A stretch of DNA of 64,000 nt, from assembly GCF_001039355.2 (NCBI RefSeq), contig NW_019775612.1, forward strand, positions 64,885-128,884, written 5' to 3'. A model generated the notes under the pieces. It was not told where the DNA came from and searched no databases. It saw only the letters and a list, made by a program, of their open reading frames with translations. Shown here piece after piece: positions 48,101 through 59,035 of this stretch. Position numbers and translations under genes: made by a program. Numbering within the stretch: position 1 is the stretch's first letter; every line of letters starts with the position of its first letter. The stretch is from Lingula anatina. Lineage: Eukaryota > Brachiopoda > Lingulata > Lingulida > Lingulidae.

Positions 48101-50488
48101 TAATTCTTATCTATAATACCCAGAATATTCGCACACTGCATAGAAATAATGCTTAGTCTAAACAAGGAAAGTCACTATAACCTTTTGGTGTGGCCTTAGA
48201 TTCTTCATTATGCTGATTGTCTCCGTTAAGAGGAACATTTGTGCGTGGTGCCCCAGCCATTCATTTGAATCTAATAAAAAGTTACAATGATATTGAATTT
48301 GAATTATGAATTATGAATTATGCCAAAAAACTACAAAATTCTCAATGAGCGTACTTAAAAAAAAGATAGAGTTAATTCATATTGTTTATTCTTGTTTACT
48401 AGTCTAAAGTATAGAGAGAGATAAAGTAATAAAAAGCAAAATAAATATATGTATAAAATTATTCAAATAAAATTCCCTTAATCTGAAAGTAAAGTTTTTT
48501 TTTCTGATGTGAAAAGTTCTTTTCTATATTAGAACATCTGGATGATGACTTAATGTTTTACCCATTTGTCTCTATAATTTTTATGATATTAACTGAGCAG
48601 TAAAATGAGTAGTGAAACGTGTCCCTCTACCCATCAGTGTTTACTACTTAAGAAGCATGGCGATGGCCCCAAAAAAATTCTACATAGGCTATGATTTAGC
48701 GAATTATATGCACGTATATCAGTTCTCCTGAAATGTACTTATTTTTTTCTGATATTCGAAATATTGACGCTGTGTTTTAACTAGTCAGAGAGAGAATTCA
48801 CCGTAAGTATTTTCAAACCACGACCGTTCCAAGCATTCCTTCACAAGCATGTTTGTGCCGCCTGTGTCTAGCGAATACCATTTCAGATACTTCGCAATTT
48901 TCTCATGCGGTGGCTCCACTGAAAAAAAGATTTGTGGCAATATATATTGCAATATAATCATCAGCTAATATATATTTTCTTCTACTCAACAAGGCCAAAT
49001 TTAAGATGTACAGATGTAGTACTACAACAGACTAATTTTTCTATGCATAATTTCGTCTGAAATGAAACTGTATACATTTAAAGGTTCTATAACGAACAAA
49101 TCCCTGAAATCCTTATGGTTCCTCGGGTATTCATCATGGATCTTGATACACAATACTACTTGTACATTAATTTACAAATAAAGGCTTTCTATTGAAAAAA
49201 GAAGGTAAAAAAACACTGTTTATACATCTGAAAAAAATACACACACATCCCTTCTATGATCGAATGTCCTGACAACATCAGGCATATTAGAATATCGCCC
49301 ACCTTGCTGTCCTATGGCCACGAAGTTGATCGTGGGTGGAACTTTGGGGAACAGACTGGGCGTCAGAAGAGGGTGCATGGTGTAGGAGCTTAATGCTTCT
49401 GATACGTTTGGTTTTCCGTCAAAGGAACAATATTCATATATTCTCGGTTTCTTCTGGTCTACCTTCCCTAGAAAATGAAATAAAGCAATGATACAAGTAT
49501 ACTGAACAAGTTTTCTGTCAAAGGTTCGGCATACAATACAAGTTTGCATCTACTCATCGCTTCCCTAATTGGTGTTAACAAACATGCGTATCGACACTTA
49601 ATACTTTTACTCTTAAAAGATACTTAAGTTATCAGGTATGTAACCGTACAAATTGAGCAGATGCATAGTTTATCCCACTGTGTACGTCTACTTCAATGAC
49701 CCGCATGACACAGCCCTATACCTAGATAATATACTAGGGATATTCCACAAAAAGTAACACTGAATCACGACATTGTCGCTCATACATCGGATTCTGACTT
49801 GCTCCATCGTTCTTTGCTGTTTTGTATACTGTAATACACACCAATCATGTGGAAGAAATCTATAGTTATTTTAATATTTTATATAATTAAACCTAATTAT
49901 TATTCCTTTTTTCAATTTACATAAAACATGTGCACCGACGTGTACTGGTGTCACCCAGAGAGTTATTTTGTGTGGTATATTCATGTATATGCACCCCCCC
50001 CCCCCCAAGCAACTCGGTACTTTTACCTGCACGGTCATGGTCATTTTTATCATAATTAGACCAGCGGTCATTAATTGTTACGAATTTAGTATTTATCACT
50101 CCATCATTTAAGAATGATGCAAAAAAATACAGTCTAAGCTATTAAATGCAAATATCAGTAGATGGCTATGATTTAAAGTCGATAATTGGAGTTTAACAAC
50201 TTACATGTTGACTCTTTGTGCAGCTAAGCGTTGCTAAGCGTTTCAAAATGCGGCTTCATACTTCTTGTACAACCGCAAACGCAATGCACATATGTAAGAG
50301 ATTGACTAAGACTTTGGTTTAATTGTCCGGTTTGTTTAACTTGTAAGACTAGAGCCAATTAACACTGGCATCAAGGCAAAAATAAAAGATAAACCACCCT
50401 TACCTTTAGAAAGGACGTCGGAAACAGCCAGCGTCATCACGAAATACGAAAGGACGGCAAGGTGCTTCATATGAATTAGTAGACACAT
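42169..50488 (-). CDS. Tubulin-tyrosine-ligase-like (TTLL) protein with a signal peptide, 15 exons
   Basis: Predicted ATP-grasp ligase that adds amino acids (typically glutamate) to protein side chains. Exons in transcript order: 50404-50488, 49303-49467, 48802-48918, 48182-48270, 47758-47952, 47092-47180, 46786-46914, 45740-45856, 45042-45140, 44318-44458, 43619-43735, 43084-43192, 42783-42931, 42362-42494, 42169-42189. All phases agree, giving 584 residues. TTLL hallmarks are WIVKP (about 213-217), VVQRYIDRPYLLDGKKNDLRL (from about 243), HLTNRAINK (304-312), GFDIMLDDDLRPWILEVN (386-403, acidic and Asn metal ligands), and the C-terminal LTPDD and RYYNLLLHQW. Residues 1-24 look like a cleavable signal peptide. 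The usual S-A-R-G after IVKP reads SCCG. The last exon is only 21 nt and is the least certain. Confidence 0.85.
43231..43568. repeat. Two tandem repeats of about 170 bp in a TTLL intron
   Basis: GAAAATATATTTGAGCAGG begins each copy (43231 and 43391). Both continue through CTTGAATTATTCC and TAAACAAACATAAAAGAT-like sequence to GTGATTA. A smaller similar doubling (TTAATGT.TAA..TG and GTAATGC.GTGCG) lies at about 42580-42775 in another intron. Confidence 0.7.
45443..45714. mobile_element. Foldback element in a TTLL intron
   Basis: GTCGGCATCCACAACAGATG at the left is matched by CATCTGTTGTGAATGCGAC at the right. Pairing continues through TATGGCC..CCCCACTTGAA and CCCGCCTAC..CACGCGCCATCC. The arms are about 110 bp. 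The element ends 25 bp from the donor of exon 45740-45856. Confidence 0.75.
46100..46260. repeat. Region of interleaved short inverted repeats
   Basis: Words such as TCCTATAGG, CCTGTAGGAAAT and CCTACAGGAAAT recur in both orientations across 160 bp of a TTLL intron. It may be a decayed foldback element; the boundaries are uncertain. Confidence 0.4.
46405..46621. mobile_element. MITE with CCCCCTTTACACTG termini
   Basis: The ends GCCCCCTTTACACTG and CAGTGTAAAGGGGG are inverted repeats about 217 bp apart. Internal complementary segments (CTTTCTGCGTCC..AGTACGG and ACTACGGACGCAGAAAG) extend the pairing. It lies in the TTLL intron between exons 45740-45856 and 46786-46914. Confidence 0.75.
46743..46765. 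repeat. GT microsatellite
   Basis: Eleven or so GT units next to the donor side of TTLL exon 46786-46914. Confidence 0.9.
47546..47713. mobile_element. Foldback MITE, third GCCCGTAGCCAG-type copy
   Basis: It is reversed relative to the copies at 24570 and 33822: AGTAGCCAGCAATTTC at the left and CCCCCCTGGCTACGAACC at the right. It lies in the TTLL intron just downstream of exon 47758-47952 and shows that the family is dispersed beyond the GH3 array. Confidence 0.65.
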
Positions 50489-51893
50489 CTTAGAGTTTCT
50501 TACTCCGCCGACAGTGGACTTAGCCAGTACACCTGTATGTTAGAATAAGTCTTTACTATGTTCACTGCCCTAGACTATTTTATCCGCTCATCTTTACTAG
50601 ACTCTATGTAAATTAAAGCATAATCAACGTTATCATAGCACCCGCCTCCTTCCTTAACAGACTCGCACGTTTATATTTTGGCTATACTACTCAAGAAATG
50701 TTGAAGAGATAAAGACAGAACTTGATAAACCAATATCAGTTGCAGATCAGTTGATTCAAAGGTGAAATTTGTGATGTTCAGAAAGTTTGTGAAAAGTGTT
50801 AATTTAGCCGCTTGTAATCGCGATATCTAAAATGCATAATATTCACGATTCTGTTATACTCATGATCACCCACCCCCTCAATCTGCAGTTCTAGTTGTCA
50901 TGATGTGAAATATAAAACATTCAATGTTCTAGCTTTACCTTTTCTTATTTAATAATTGATGTGGAATATCTTTTTTTATTTTATTACTATGTATACATAT
51001 GTAATGGCACCGCTAAAACATGCTGCTAAGTCACTGTTGTATTAAATCCACTCGTTTTTACAAACTTGTCTCTATTCAGTGTTTAATTTTGTTTCACAGG
51101 AATAATCGCACTGAGATTTCACAGAGCCGAATGTTAGTGACAATGTCTTATCATACTGATGATATATCCACTAACTACAGAAGGAAAACACGGAGGCATG
51201 TAATTTAAAAGCCTGATAAAATATTTATATAAAAATTTGTGAAGCCGAATGCAACTTCGTACTACTGCAAACGTCTGGTCATAATCTTTGTCGTTCAAGC
51301 AAATTAACTTTCAGATGCCAATTTTGATTAACAACGCTTGCTTTTAATCAGGTCGATAAGTATAGTAATTAGTATGCAAATGGGTTAAATTGTTTCTTAT
51401 CTGGTGGAAGTATAAGTATAACAAAGCGTAAGGCAGATTGAGACATTGAATTCAGTTCAAATAAGCGTGACCAACAGAGGGAGCTGTATCGTCAACAACA
51501 AAGATGACAATAGATGTCGCTGCAGAATAAAAAGGACCAAGTTGTTTTTCAAGCTAAGAAAGAAACGTGGAGATTGCCCAACCACTGAACATTTAATATC
51601 TTCGTTACTAAAGACAGTATAGTACAGAAGACTAATGGAAATTAATTTGATTTGTATGTACAGTGTACGAGCAAAAGCTGCAGATATTTAATTGATTTTT
51701 GTACACTGACAAAACCGCAACTCGGAGCATCATCTGGGTGATCCTATTTCACTCCTTTTCACCCATTATTTTGAATAGTTTTATATAAATATTATTAAAA
51801 TTCACAATTCATTATGCGTAATAATCATATAAGTAAGCCACTTTAGGTCAAACCCGTGGTTTGTCTTTCAAATTAACATCTTTTTACATGTGT
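50489..51893. other. Intergenic DNA between the LDLRa and TTLL genes
   Basis: About 1.4 kb of AT-rich sequence. It should contain the TTLL promoter and 5' UTR and the 3' UTR of the upstream LDLRa gene, since both genes run on the minus strand. The 62-codon frame at 51020 has no family features. Nothing else is supported. Confidence 0.5.
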
Positions 51894-53910
51894 TTAACAG
51901 TTTTTCTCGTCAGCACCGTCCCAACAATGTCTGATACCATCACAGACGTCACGCAGCGGAATACATTTGTCTTGCCTCGCGCAAGGCACCCTCCCGGCCA
52001 AACAGCTTCCATCCGCACATTTCTGATCCTTCCGGATGCAAGTCTCGGTGTCGTTACAGAACCGCATCTCCCAGGCGAGGCTCCGACAGTCCTCGGGCCT
52101 GCAGCCTTCCTCGTCGTCCCCGGCCCTGCAGTCAGGGTTGCCGTTACACCGGAAAGCCGTGTTAATACATTTGCTGGATAGTTTACATGCGAAGTAGTCT
52201 TCAGCGCACGTGCCGTCCGAGCACTTGGTCTCTTTGTCCTCGCAAGTCAGTGTGGAGTTACAGAAGCGGGCGCCAACTTGACAGTCTTCCGGTGAACACC
52301 CCTTTTCGTCTGCATTGCCATGCCTGAGAAAGAAAAGCGCACTGATTATAACTTTTATGTATTCGAACATGCATGTGTATAATGTACAGTCGGATGTGCA
52401 AAGCCTTGGCAGTCCCTGGGTATGATAGTTCTTGTAGCATATTGCTTTTGAGATGTGAAGAATTCGGAAGCTACCTGCTCGAATACGTTCCTGTGTAAAG
52501 AATGTCCTCCTGCATGTGTTAGTACAGTAAATGACAAATGATTGAAACACACACACACCGACAGTGACCAAGATATGACATTCTTTCCCAACATACTGTA
52601 TATGACAATTGTTGTACAACACAAACTAATACAACACAAACTAATACAACACAAACTAATATAACATTATTAGGTAAGGAAAGTGTGAAGGGCGTGGAGT
52701 TTTAATGAATCTCCAAATTATTGGTATAACGCGTGAAAGTAAGAAATACAAGCAGTACACATACATTGTTAAAATGATTAGGATTATAGTAGGGTTATAT
52801 AATAAAAGCAGCCTTGTTTGGCCAAATCTCGAACCAGTATTCTTCGTTGCCTTTTTTCTTGTTGTGAATGGTAGGGGCCTACCATGAAAGTTTGTAGTAC
52901 ACTGGGATGAAGGAGACAAAAGTAGGATGCGCATATCCATTGAGAAATACGAGGAAACTGGAGAGAGAATGATATATCACTACCTCCTGTCTAAAAGTAA
53001 TGAATGTTTTAAAAATGAATCATTAAAGAAAATGAGATCCAATTACTCACATTTTAACTTAAAAGTACTGGTAGTATGGAGTGGCCTTTAGATGATTTAA
53101 AATGGATAATTTTGACAAAGTAAACTCCGAATCGTTTATGAAATTTAAAAGTTTGGAAAGGAAAATGTATAAAGTAATCGCACTGCCCTTCATTTAGAAT
53201 TTATTAAATGAGAATAATTTCGTCTTTATATATACGTGTATATACCTTCTTGACCGTCCACAGTCCGGTTTCCCATCGCACCGTTTATAATTGGGGATGC
53301 ATTTCTTTCCACTGGGACAAGCAAACCAGGAAGCTGCGCACGTCTTGTCTGCGCACTGCCTGACGTTGCTCACGCACTTTCGACTTTTCTGGCTTGCGCA
53401 GTACCGGGTGTGTATATTGCAGTCCCGCGGCCCACAGTTCGTCTCATCCGACTTATCTTGACAGTCAATTCGTCCATTGCACCAGTAAGAACTCTCTGTA
53501 TAAAAACAGATAAAATAACGTGAAACTCTAACACTGTTATGTACCGGTATCTATATATGTACAATATTCCATATATATGTACAGTATTCCCTGTTGCGTA
53601 TACAGTTACTATAAGAAAGCGTAGGCCTACGCTTGCAGCTGACTGTAAACAGACTACATGTATTACGCTGTTACATACATGTACATATATGCACCTATGA
53701 AGAGCAGAACCTATGACAACAAATTCCTATAATATGATATTTATCTGTGTCCAAGGAGTTATAACAAACTCCTTGTCTGTGTCTGTGTACGCGAATTTAT
53801 CTAGAAAAAAGGTTACTTTTCATAATTTCGAACTTAAAAAAAAAAAACAATTTACAAACTATTGATCTTACTGAAATGAACTTAATTTTTTTCTTTACTT
53901 TTATTTATTT

Positions 53911-53941
<31 letters not shown>

Positions 53942-54883
53942 TTCGTTAAATATACGTATATACGACAATGTAACGTGCACAGATACTTACTAGAGGAGCA
54001 TTTTCCCGTAGGAGCACAGAAGTATCTATCGTCCCCACAGTCTGCTGCCGTACAGTTCAACTCATCAGAGCCGTTGTCGCAGTCTCTCCAGCCGTCACAG
54101 CGCCGGCTCCTGAGAATGCATTTATCTTCTCCTGCGCATGGCCATTTGTCGTCCTCACACGTTCCGTCGTCGCACTTCCGGTCCTTCATCCGGCAGGTGT
54201 TTGAAGACGGGCAGTGTCTTAAGTCCGGGAACTGGCAGTCCTCCGGAGCGCAATCCAGCTCATCCGACCCGTCAGCACAATTACTATGGCCGTTGCATCT
54301 TTTGTAGGAAGGCAGGCAGTAATCCTCCGTTTTACATGGGAACCTACTAACATCTGCGCATGTACCATCCGAGCATTTTCTTCGTCCATCGCTGCATGTT
54401 TCAGTTGAGTTACAGTACCGGGCAAATCCGCGGCAGTCATTCGGTCCGCAGCCTATTTCGTCGGTCCCAGTGGGGCAGTCTTTGTCTCCATCACACACTC
54501 TCATTGGTGGAAGACATTTCTTGGTGGCATGGCAGTACTGTCTTTCTCCCAAGTCACATTCGCTGGGGTCACACCCTTTTTCGTCGGCCAAGTCGAAGCA
54601 ATCAGGCCACCCATTGCAGCGAGATTTCGGATCGTAACAAATCTTCCCGTTGGTGCATGAAAGGCGACCCCCGGGGCAGGAACCATCGGAGCACCTCCTG
54701 ACTAGGAATCGGCATTCTCTTGTCTCGTTACAATATCCTAGTCTTGACAAGCGCGACCCGTCACATTCAGAAATATCACATTCCGTCTCGTCTGAATTGT
54801 CTTCGCAGTCCTTCACACCGTTACATCGCCTCCACTTCGGAATGCACTTGGCGCTGTTCTTACAGGGCAACCTGATTACAAAC

Positions 54884-54915
<32 letters not shown>

Positions 54916-55493
54916 CACTTACAATAACAACAATAAATACAACGACAACAATAATAATAATAATAAAATGAATTCACACTGCTGTAAAGATACCGTCATA
55001 TGTGAATGATCACTTTTTAGCCGATTGTATCTCACATGTATATATACTATATAAACGGCTTTTATACTTGCTAGATCTTTTACATGAATGCTAAAATGCA
55101 CACGCGGTATACCAATGTTGTTTTTAATTCTATTTGTTTCAGGAATGAAACTTTTCAATGAAACAGTGCAAGACGTTTAGAAATAGGCTTTTACTGAACA
55201 ATCACGCTTGTTTTTCCTTGGCTGGTAAATTTTAAGTAATTAAAGGTAATGCCGACTCGATACATTCCTTTAAAATGTACTTAAATTCTGAATATTTATC
55301 AAATCTAGGCGTGCTTCGAATATGTGTGTGATACATTGTAATACACTGTCACCTGAGCGATATACACCTCGAGTGTCAGGATGAAGTGCGTTTTTAGGTA
55401 CTTTTCGAGAGAAAGTACTTGTATTTCACAAAAATATCCTTATAACGTATCTCACCACCGTCACACAACATCCGTAGGTGTGTACATGTATGC

Positions 55494-55526
<33 letters not shown>

Positions 55527-57543
55527 GGCCTATGTATGTATGTACATATATATGTATGTGTATATGTACTCACCATTCATCCGCACATTTACCATCAGAG
55601 CACTGTGTCTCCATCCGCACGCAGCTCTCGGACGAGTTGCAGTAGTGCGTAAACCCATTGCATCCCTCCTGACCACAGCCGACCTCGTCGGAGTTATCCG
55701 GACAATCCTGAACGCTATCGCACCGGTTGTTGCTGGAGTCAATACAGGCACCATCATCACACTCCCAGCCCCATCTGCACTCACCTGTGTGAAGATATAT
55801 TGATACTCATGTACAATCATGTTATTCCAATCGACACAATCTTCCTTTTTTTTTTCAAAAGACAGTGCATGTTAATATAGGATTTGAGAAAGAAAAACAG
55901 TCATATTAAGAAGGAACCCATAAACTGTGTTATTTTAAGTGAAAATAACGATGAAAATGTTATTAGGACTTGCATGTCGTAAGACCCTACACTTATTCTT
56001 CATTAATGCAAAGCAGAAAAAAGGAGGAAAATGGGAGAGGAAATAAAGCAATTTAATATACAAACACAGGATTTTTATTTTCTTTATATTTCAATTTTAC
56101 TTTTTTCTATTGTTGAGAAAATAAGAGAGTATTTTGATTAGAATCCTGTGAAATCATACCAGTATGCAGAAAGCGGAAATTGAGGAAGCGTAACATAATG
56201 AATGTAGTGGAAAGCTTATTTTCTTTGCTGTAAATGCCTATTTAATTGAAATACTGGTATTTACAGAACTCCTTTCATTTCCCTTTCAATTACATGCCAA
56301 TTATTAAATATCGGCTTCACGACCGGACATGAAAAAAACTGCCAAGGCAGTTTTAAAAATATCAATAATTTGCCTTTCGATGTATGGTTATGTGGGCATT
56401 AAAGCCACATGTTTTTGAATATTTTAGTTTTATGCACATAATGCGCGTTCAGTTGACTGTGACATATAAAAAGACAATCTTGACCGGCGATTAACTTCAT
56501 GAAATTCCCTTCTCACGAAGAGGTCGACTCCTGCAGTCTTCTCAAGTGGTTGTTTAATGATTCTAATGACATTTACGTAAGCAATTTTGCTGCTTAAAAA
56601 GATTTTTGTATCATGTAAAAAAGAAGAATTTTTATTATATAGTAATCAACTTGTGTATTTACCTGCAGCGGTCTTGCACTTAACGTTCTTCAATACTATT
56701 ATTTGTTTACGTTCATTACAGCAATCCTGTTGATTCTACTACTGTTAAATACATTTAGTTCACGAAAAAAGAAGTGATCTCTTCATCTGTTGTTGAACAT
56801 AACCTATTATGATATACACAAAAATCGTTTGTACCTTTCAAAATGGATCTTTTGTGTAGAAATCATCACTTACCTTCCTTCGTGCATAATTCGCGGCGTT
56901 TCTCTGAGCCTGACATCGGAGTTAAGCAAGAAATTTTAAACCTTCTGATGACTGAGCGAATGTGGCTCTGTTATTGTTTCGATGCTGTTAGAAATATATA
57001 GCAATCGAGGGGTTGATGAGATGATATGATAAAGGAGACCCAGGAATGGATGTAGCTAAACGGTGATTACATCGATTTATGATGTCAGATAGTATAGGCA
57101 GTAGCAAAAAAAGAGAGAGAGAGAGAAAGGATTTTCTGCTTTTTGTTAACCGGTATTTGTAAAATACTTGAAGAAATAGATAAGATGAGTATTATTAAAA
57201 AGAACTTTTCAGGAACTGCAAAGTTAAAGATCGGATGTGCAGTATATCTGTCTATCTATTGTTCAAGAGCGGTGTTATTTGACTTAGACTATACCTAGAT
57301 CGATCTAACAGGATCGGTCCATCTCCAAGGGGTTTCTCACTAAATTGCCTTCAGCTTAAGCGGCTTGTCTGGCACGCCTACTAAGGCTGCAAAACGATAA
57401 TTTGAATTAAAATTACCCCCTAGTTGCAATTAAGAACACAAGCAAGAGCTTATATCGCGTTACGTATTAAAGCACGTACCTAAGAGCCCAGGCACGTACA
57501 CACACAGCCATACCAAAATCACAGTTCCAAACACGTGGGCCAT
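51894..57543 (-). CDS. Secreted multi-LDLRa-domain protein, seven exons
   Basis: Exons in transcript order: 57480-57543, 56874-56909, 56663-56695, 55574-55784, 53991-54871, 53246-53495, 51894-52323. Phases agree throughout, giving 634 residues (623 without the 33-nt exon). The first exon encodes a signal peptide ([17 protein letters not shown], ending near Gly22). Ten LDLRa domains follow, with the usual C..C..C..CDG/CNG..DC..(S)DE..C pattern, for example ending [16 protein letters not shown] and DGSDELDC. Seven are preceded by a four-cysteine stretch of the type YCN.T..C.....KCSDG. The protein stops right after the last domain (DGADEKNC), with no membrane segment. LDLRa domains bind calcium and mediate protein or lipoprotein binding; the ligand here is unknown. 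Confidence 0.85.
53885..53945. repeat. TTTA microsatellite
   Basis: A run of TTTA units in the intron after the large LDLRa exon. Confidence 0.9.
54883..57310. repeat. Left copy of a 2.4 kb duplication
   Basis: The segment from the AAT microsatellite beside the large LDLRa exon up to the GACTTAGACTATACC sequence recurs at about 61562-64000. The copies are mostly the same, with scattered substitutions and small indels, and include LDLRa exons 2-4. The right copy begins close to the N at 61529. Confidence 0.8.
55495..55560. repeat. TATG microsatellite
   Basis: TATG/TGTA repeats in an LDLRa intron, also present and shorter in the second copy near 62195-62245. Confidence 0.85.
57290..57410. mobile_element. 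Degraded relative of the TAA-family MITE
   Basis: AGATCGATC, GGATCG, a GGGGTTTC.C.CTAAATTGC stretch and TCAGC occur in the same order as in the MITE at 2939. Terminal repeats are not recognisable. The window ends within the equivalent part of the second LDLRa copy (63984-64000). Confidence 0.4.
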
Positions 57544-57700
57544 GTCCCTGTGTACCTGATTCGGGTGCAGCAAGCATCTGGCGATAAACGTACCGGAGTC
57601 ATCTTATTAGGGGTTGTTTTTAATCTAAAATTGGATTACCTCGCGTAACCAAACGACTGGATCGATTTTTTACCAGTAATTCACTTCCGATTTAATTGAC

Positions 57701-57926
57701 GAATCCAGGATTTTGCTGAGGGAGGGGGGGGGTCACACAAATTGAAGACGAGGTAATTTTACTATACATACATACATGTATATAAGTATATGTATCGCAC
57801 GAGGATGGGAAAATGGATTGGATTTGTCACAATCCGTTCATGAGGAAAGGGAAAGGAGGGGGGTTAACCAGAATATAAGGGAGGGGTAAAACCCCACTGT
57901 GCCCCCCTGCCCCCGTCCCTGGATTC
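57701..57926. mobile_element. Foldback repeat with GAATCCAGG ends
   Basis: GAATCCAGGATTTTGCTGAGG on the left is matched loosely by CCCGTCCCTGGATTC on the right, with G-rich and C-rich inner stretches. It resembles the dispersed repeats at 2490 and 17321, which also carry a GATCCAGGATTAT-like end. Confidence 0.5.
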
Positions 57927-58998
57927 GGCTTTTATAAGTTTAGTTTAAAACACATGCAACTGGGACTGAACGAGCAAGGGGCAGTCTGTTAAAGGAAATT
58001 ATATCCGTACGGAATATAAATTCTTGTTGGGTGTAAATATAGTTGGGAATCAAGGTCCAGTTAGGACAGTACATCTTAGGGAAGGCATCTCCACACAGCT
58101 TCACTTTGACAGTTCAAAATACACAGCACAAAAAATTATCTTTTCGAATTTTCAGCGTCCGCGGAATGACGTGGGAACAGTGCCAGTTAATTGTATGATC
58201 GTGCTTTAGAGGCTGTTACTCCCAACTCTCCACTCGCTCTTCGTGCTGTTTTATCAATCAATACGCGCTCTGTCACGTATAGCCAGGCGCAATATCTCAA
58301 GCCATCGAGCACAGGCTGCATTAAGCCAGTGCACCATTCCACATAAAAGGGGATTTTACCTTAACATTGGAAAAACTCGTTAACAAGGTTTACAGATGTT
58401 TTAGCTGCGCTTGCAGTTGTCCTGAATGCTAGTCTCTCCTTCTGCATGGATGCAAACAGAAAACACATGAAATGAGAAAAGGAAAAATACTAACCTGGGC
58501 TTAGTTAAAATATAGGAAGAGCGTTCAAACGGTTTGATACGATGTAAACGCCCACATTTAGCAGAAAACTTTTTCCCGTTTCTTTCATGTGAGATACTTA
58601 TCTTAGTGTTATTGCAATACGAATGAACTCATTTAGAACACAGACTACATTTTTATTGCTTTATTTCTGTCTCTACTTGCACATGGACGACCTAGCGTTA
58701 ATCGTAAATTTCGCTGCATTGTAAATTTGTGTGTGATATTGATAATGTTAATAAGTAAAAACATTTTCATGAAAATTGGCATGGTTGACAACTAGGGTGT
58801 GCACTATAAGCCGACACCTGCGCTTAGTTATTATTTTTATTTTAATTTCTGTTTAGGAGATATTGGTCCTGATAATCTTTAATGCAACAGCATTCTCTCA
58901 AACACAGCAATGGTTATTTCCTCAATATCTAGGCAGATAAAGCAAAATCAATGTATCGAACCACCTTAAAACCAAACAAGGTGCGCTCTGAGGTGTCC

Positions 58999-59035
<37 letters not shown>

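Noticed and set aside
51861-52181. 106-codon plus-strand frame with a signal-like start
   Set aside because: It is antisense to the last LDLRa exon; the reverse strand carries the real domains.
54138-54701. Plus-strand frames opposite the large LDLRa exon
   Set aside because: They mirror the cysteine-rich minus-strand exon, whose phases and domains are clear.
56905-56945. Resemblance to a 5S rRNA internal segment (ATCGGAGTTAAGCAAG)
   Set aside because: Only about 16 bases resemble it; no flanking 5S sequence or internal promoter follows.
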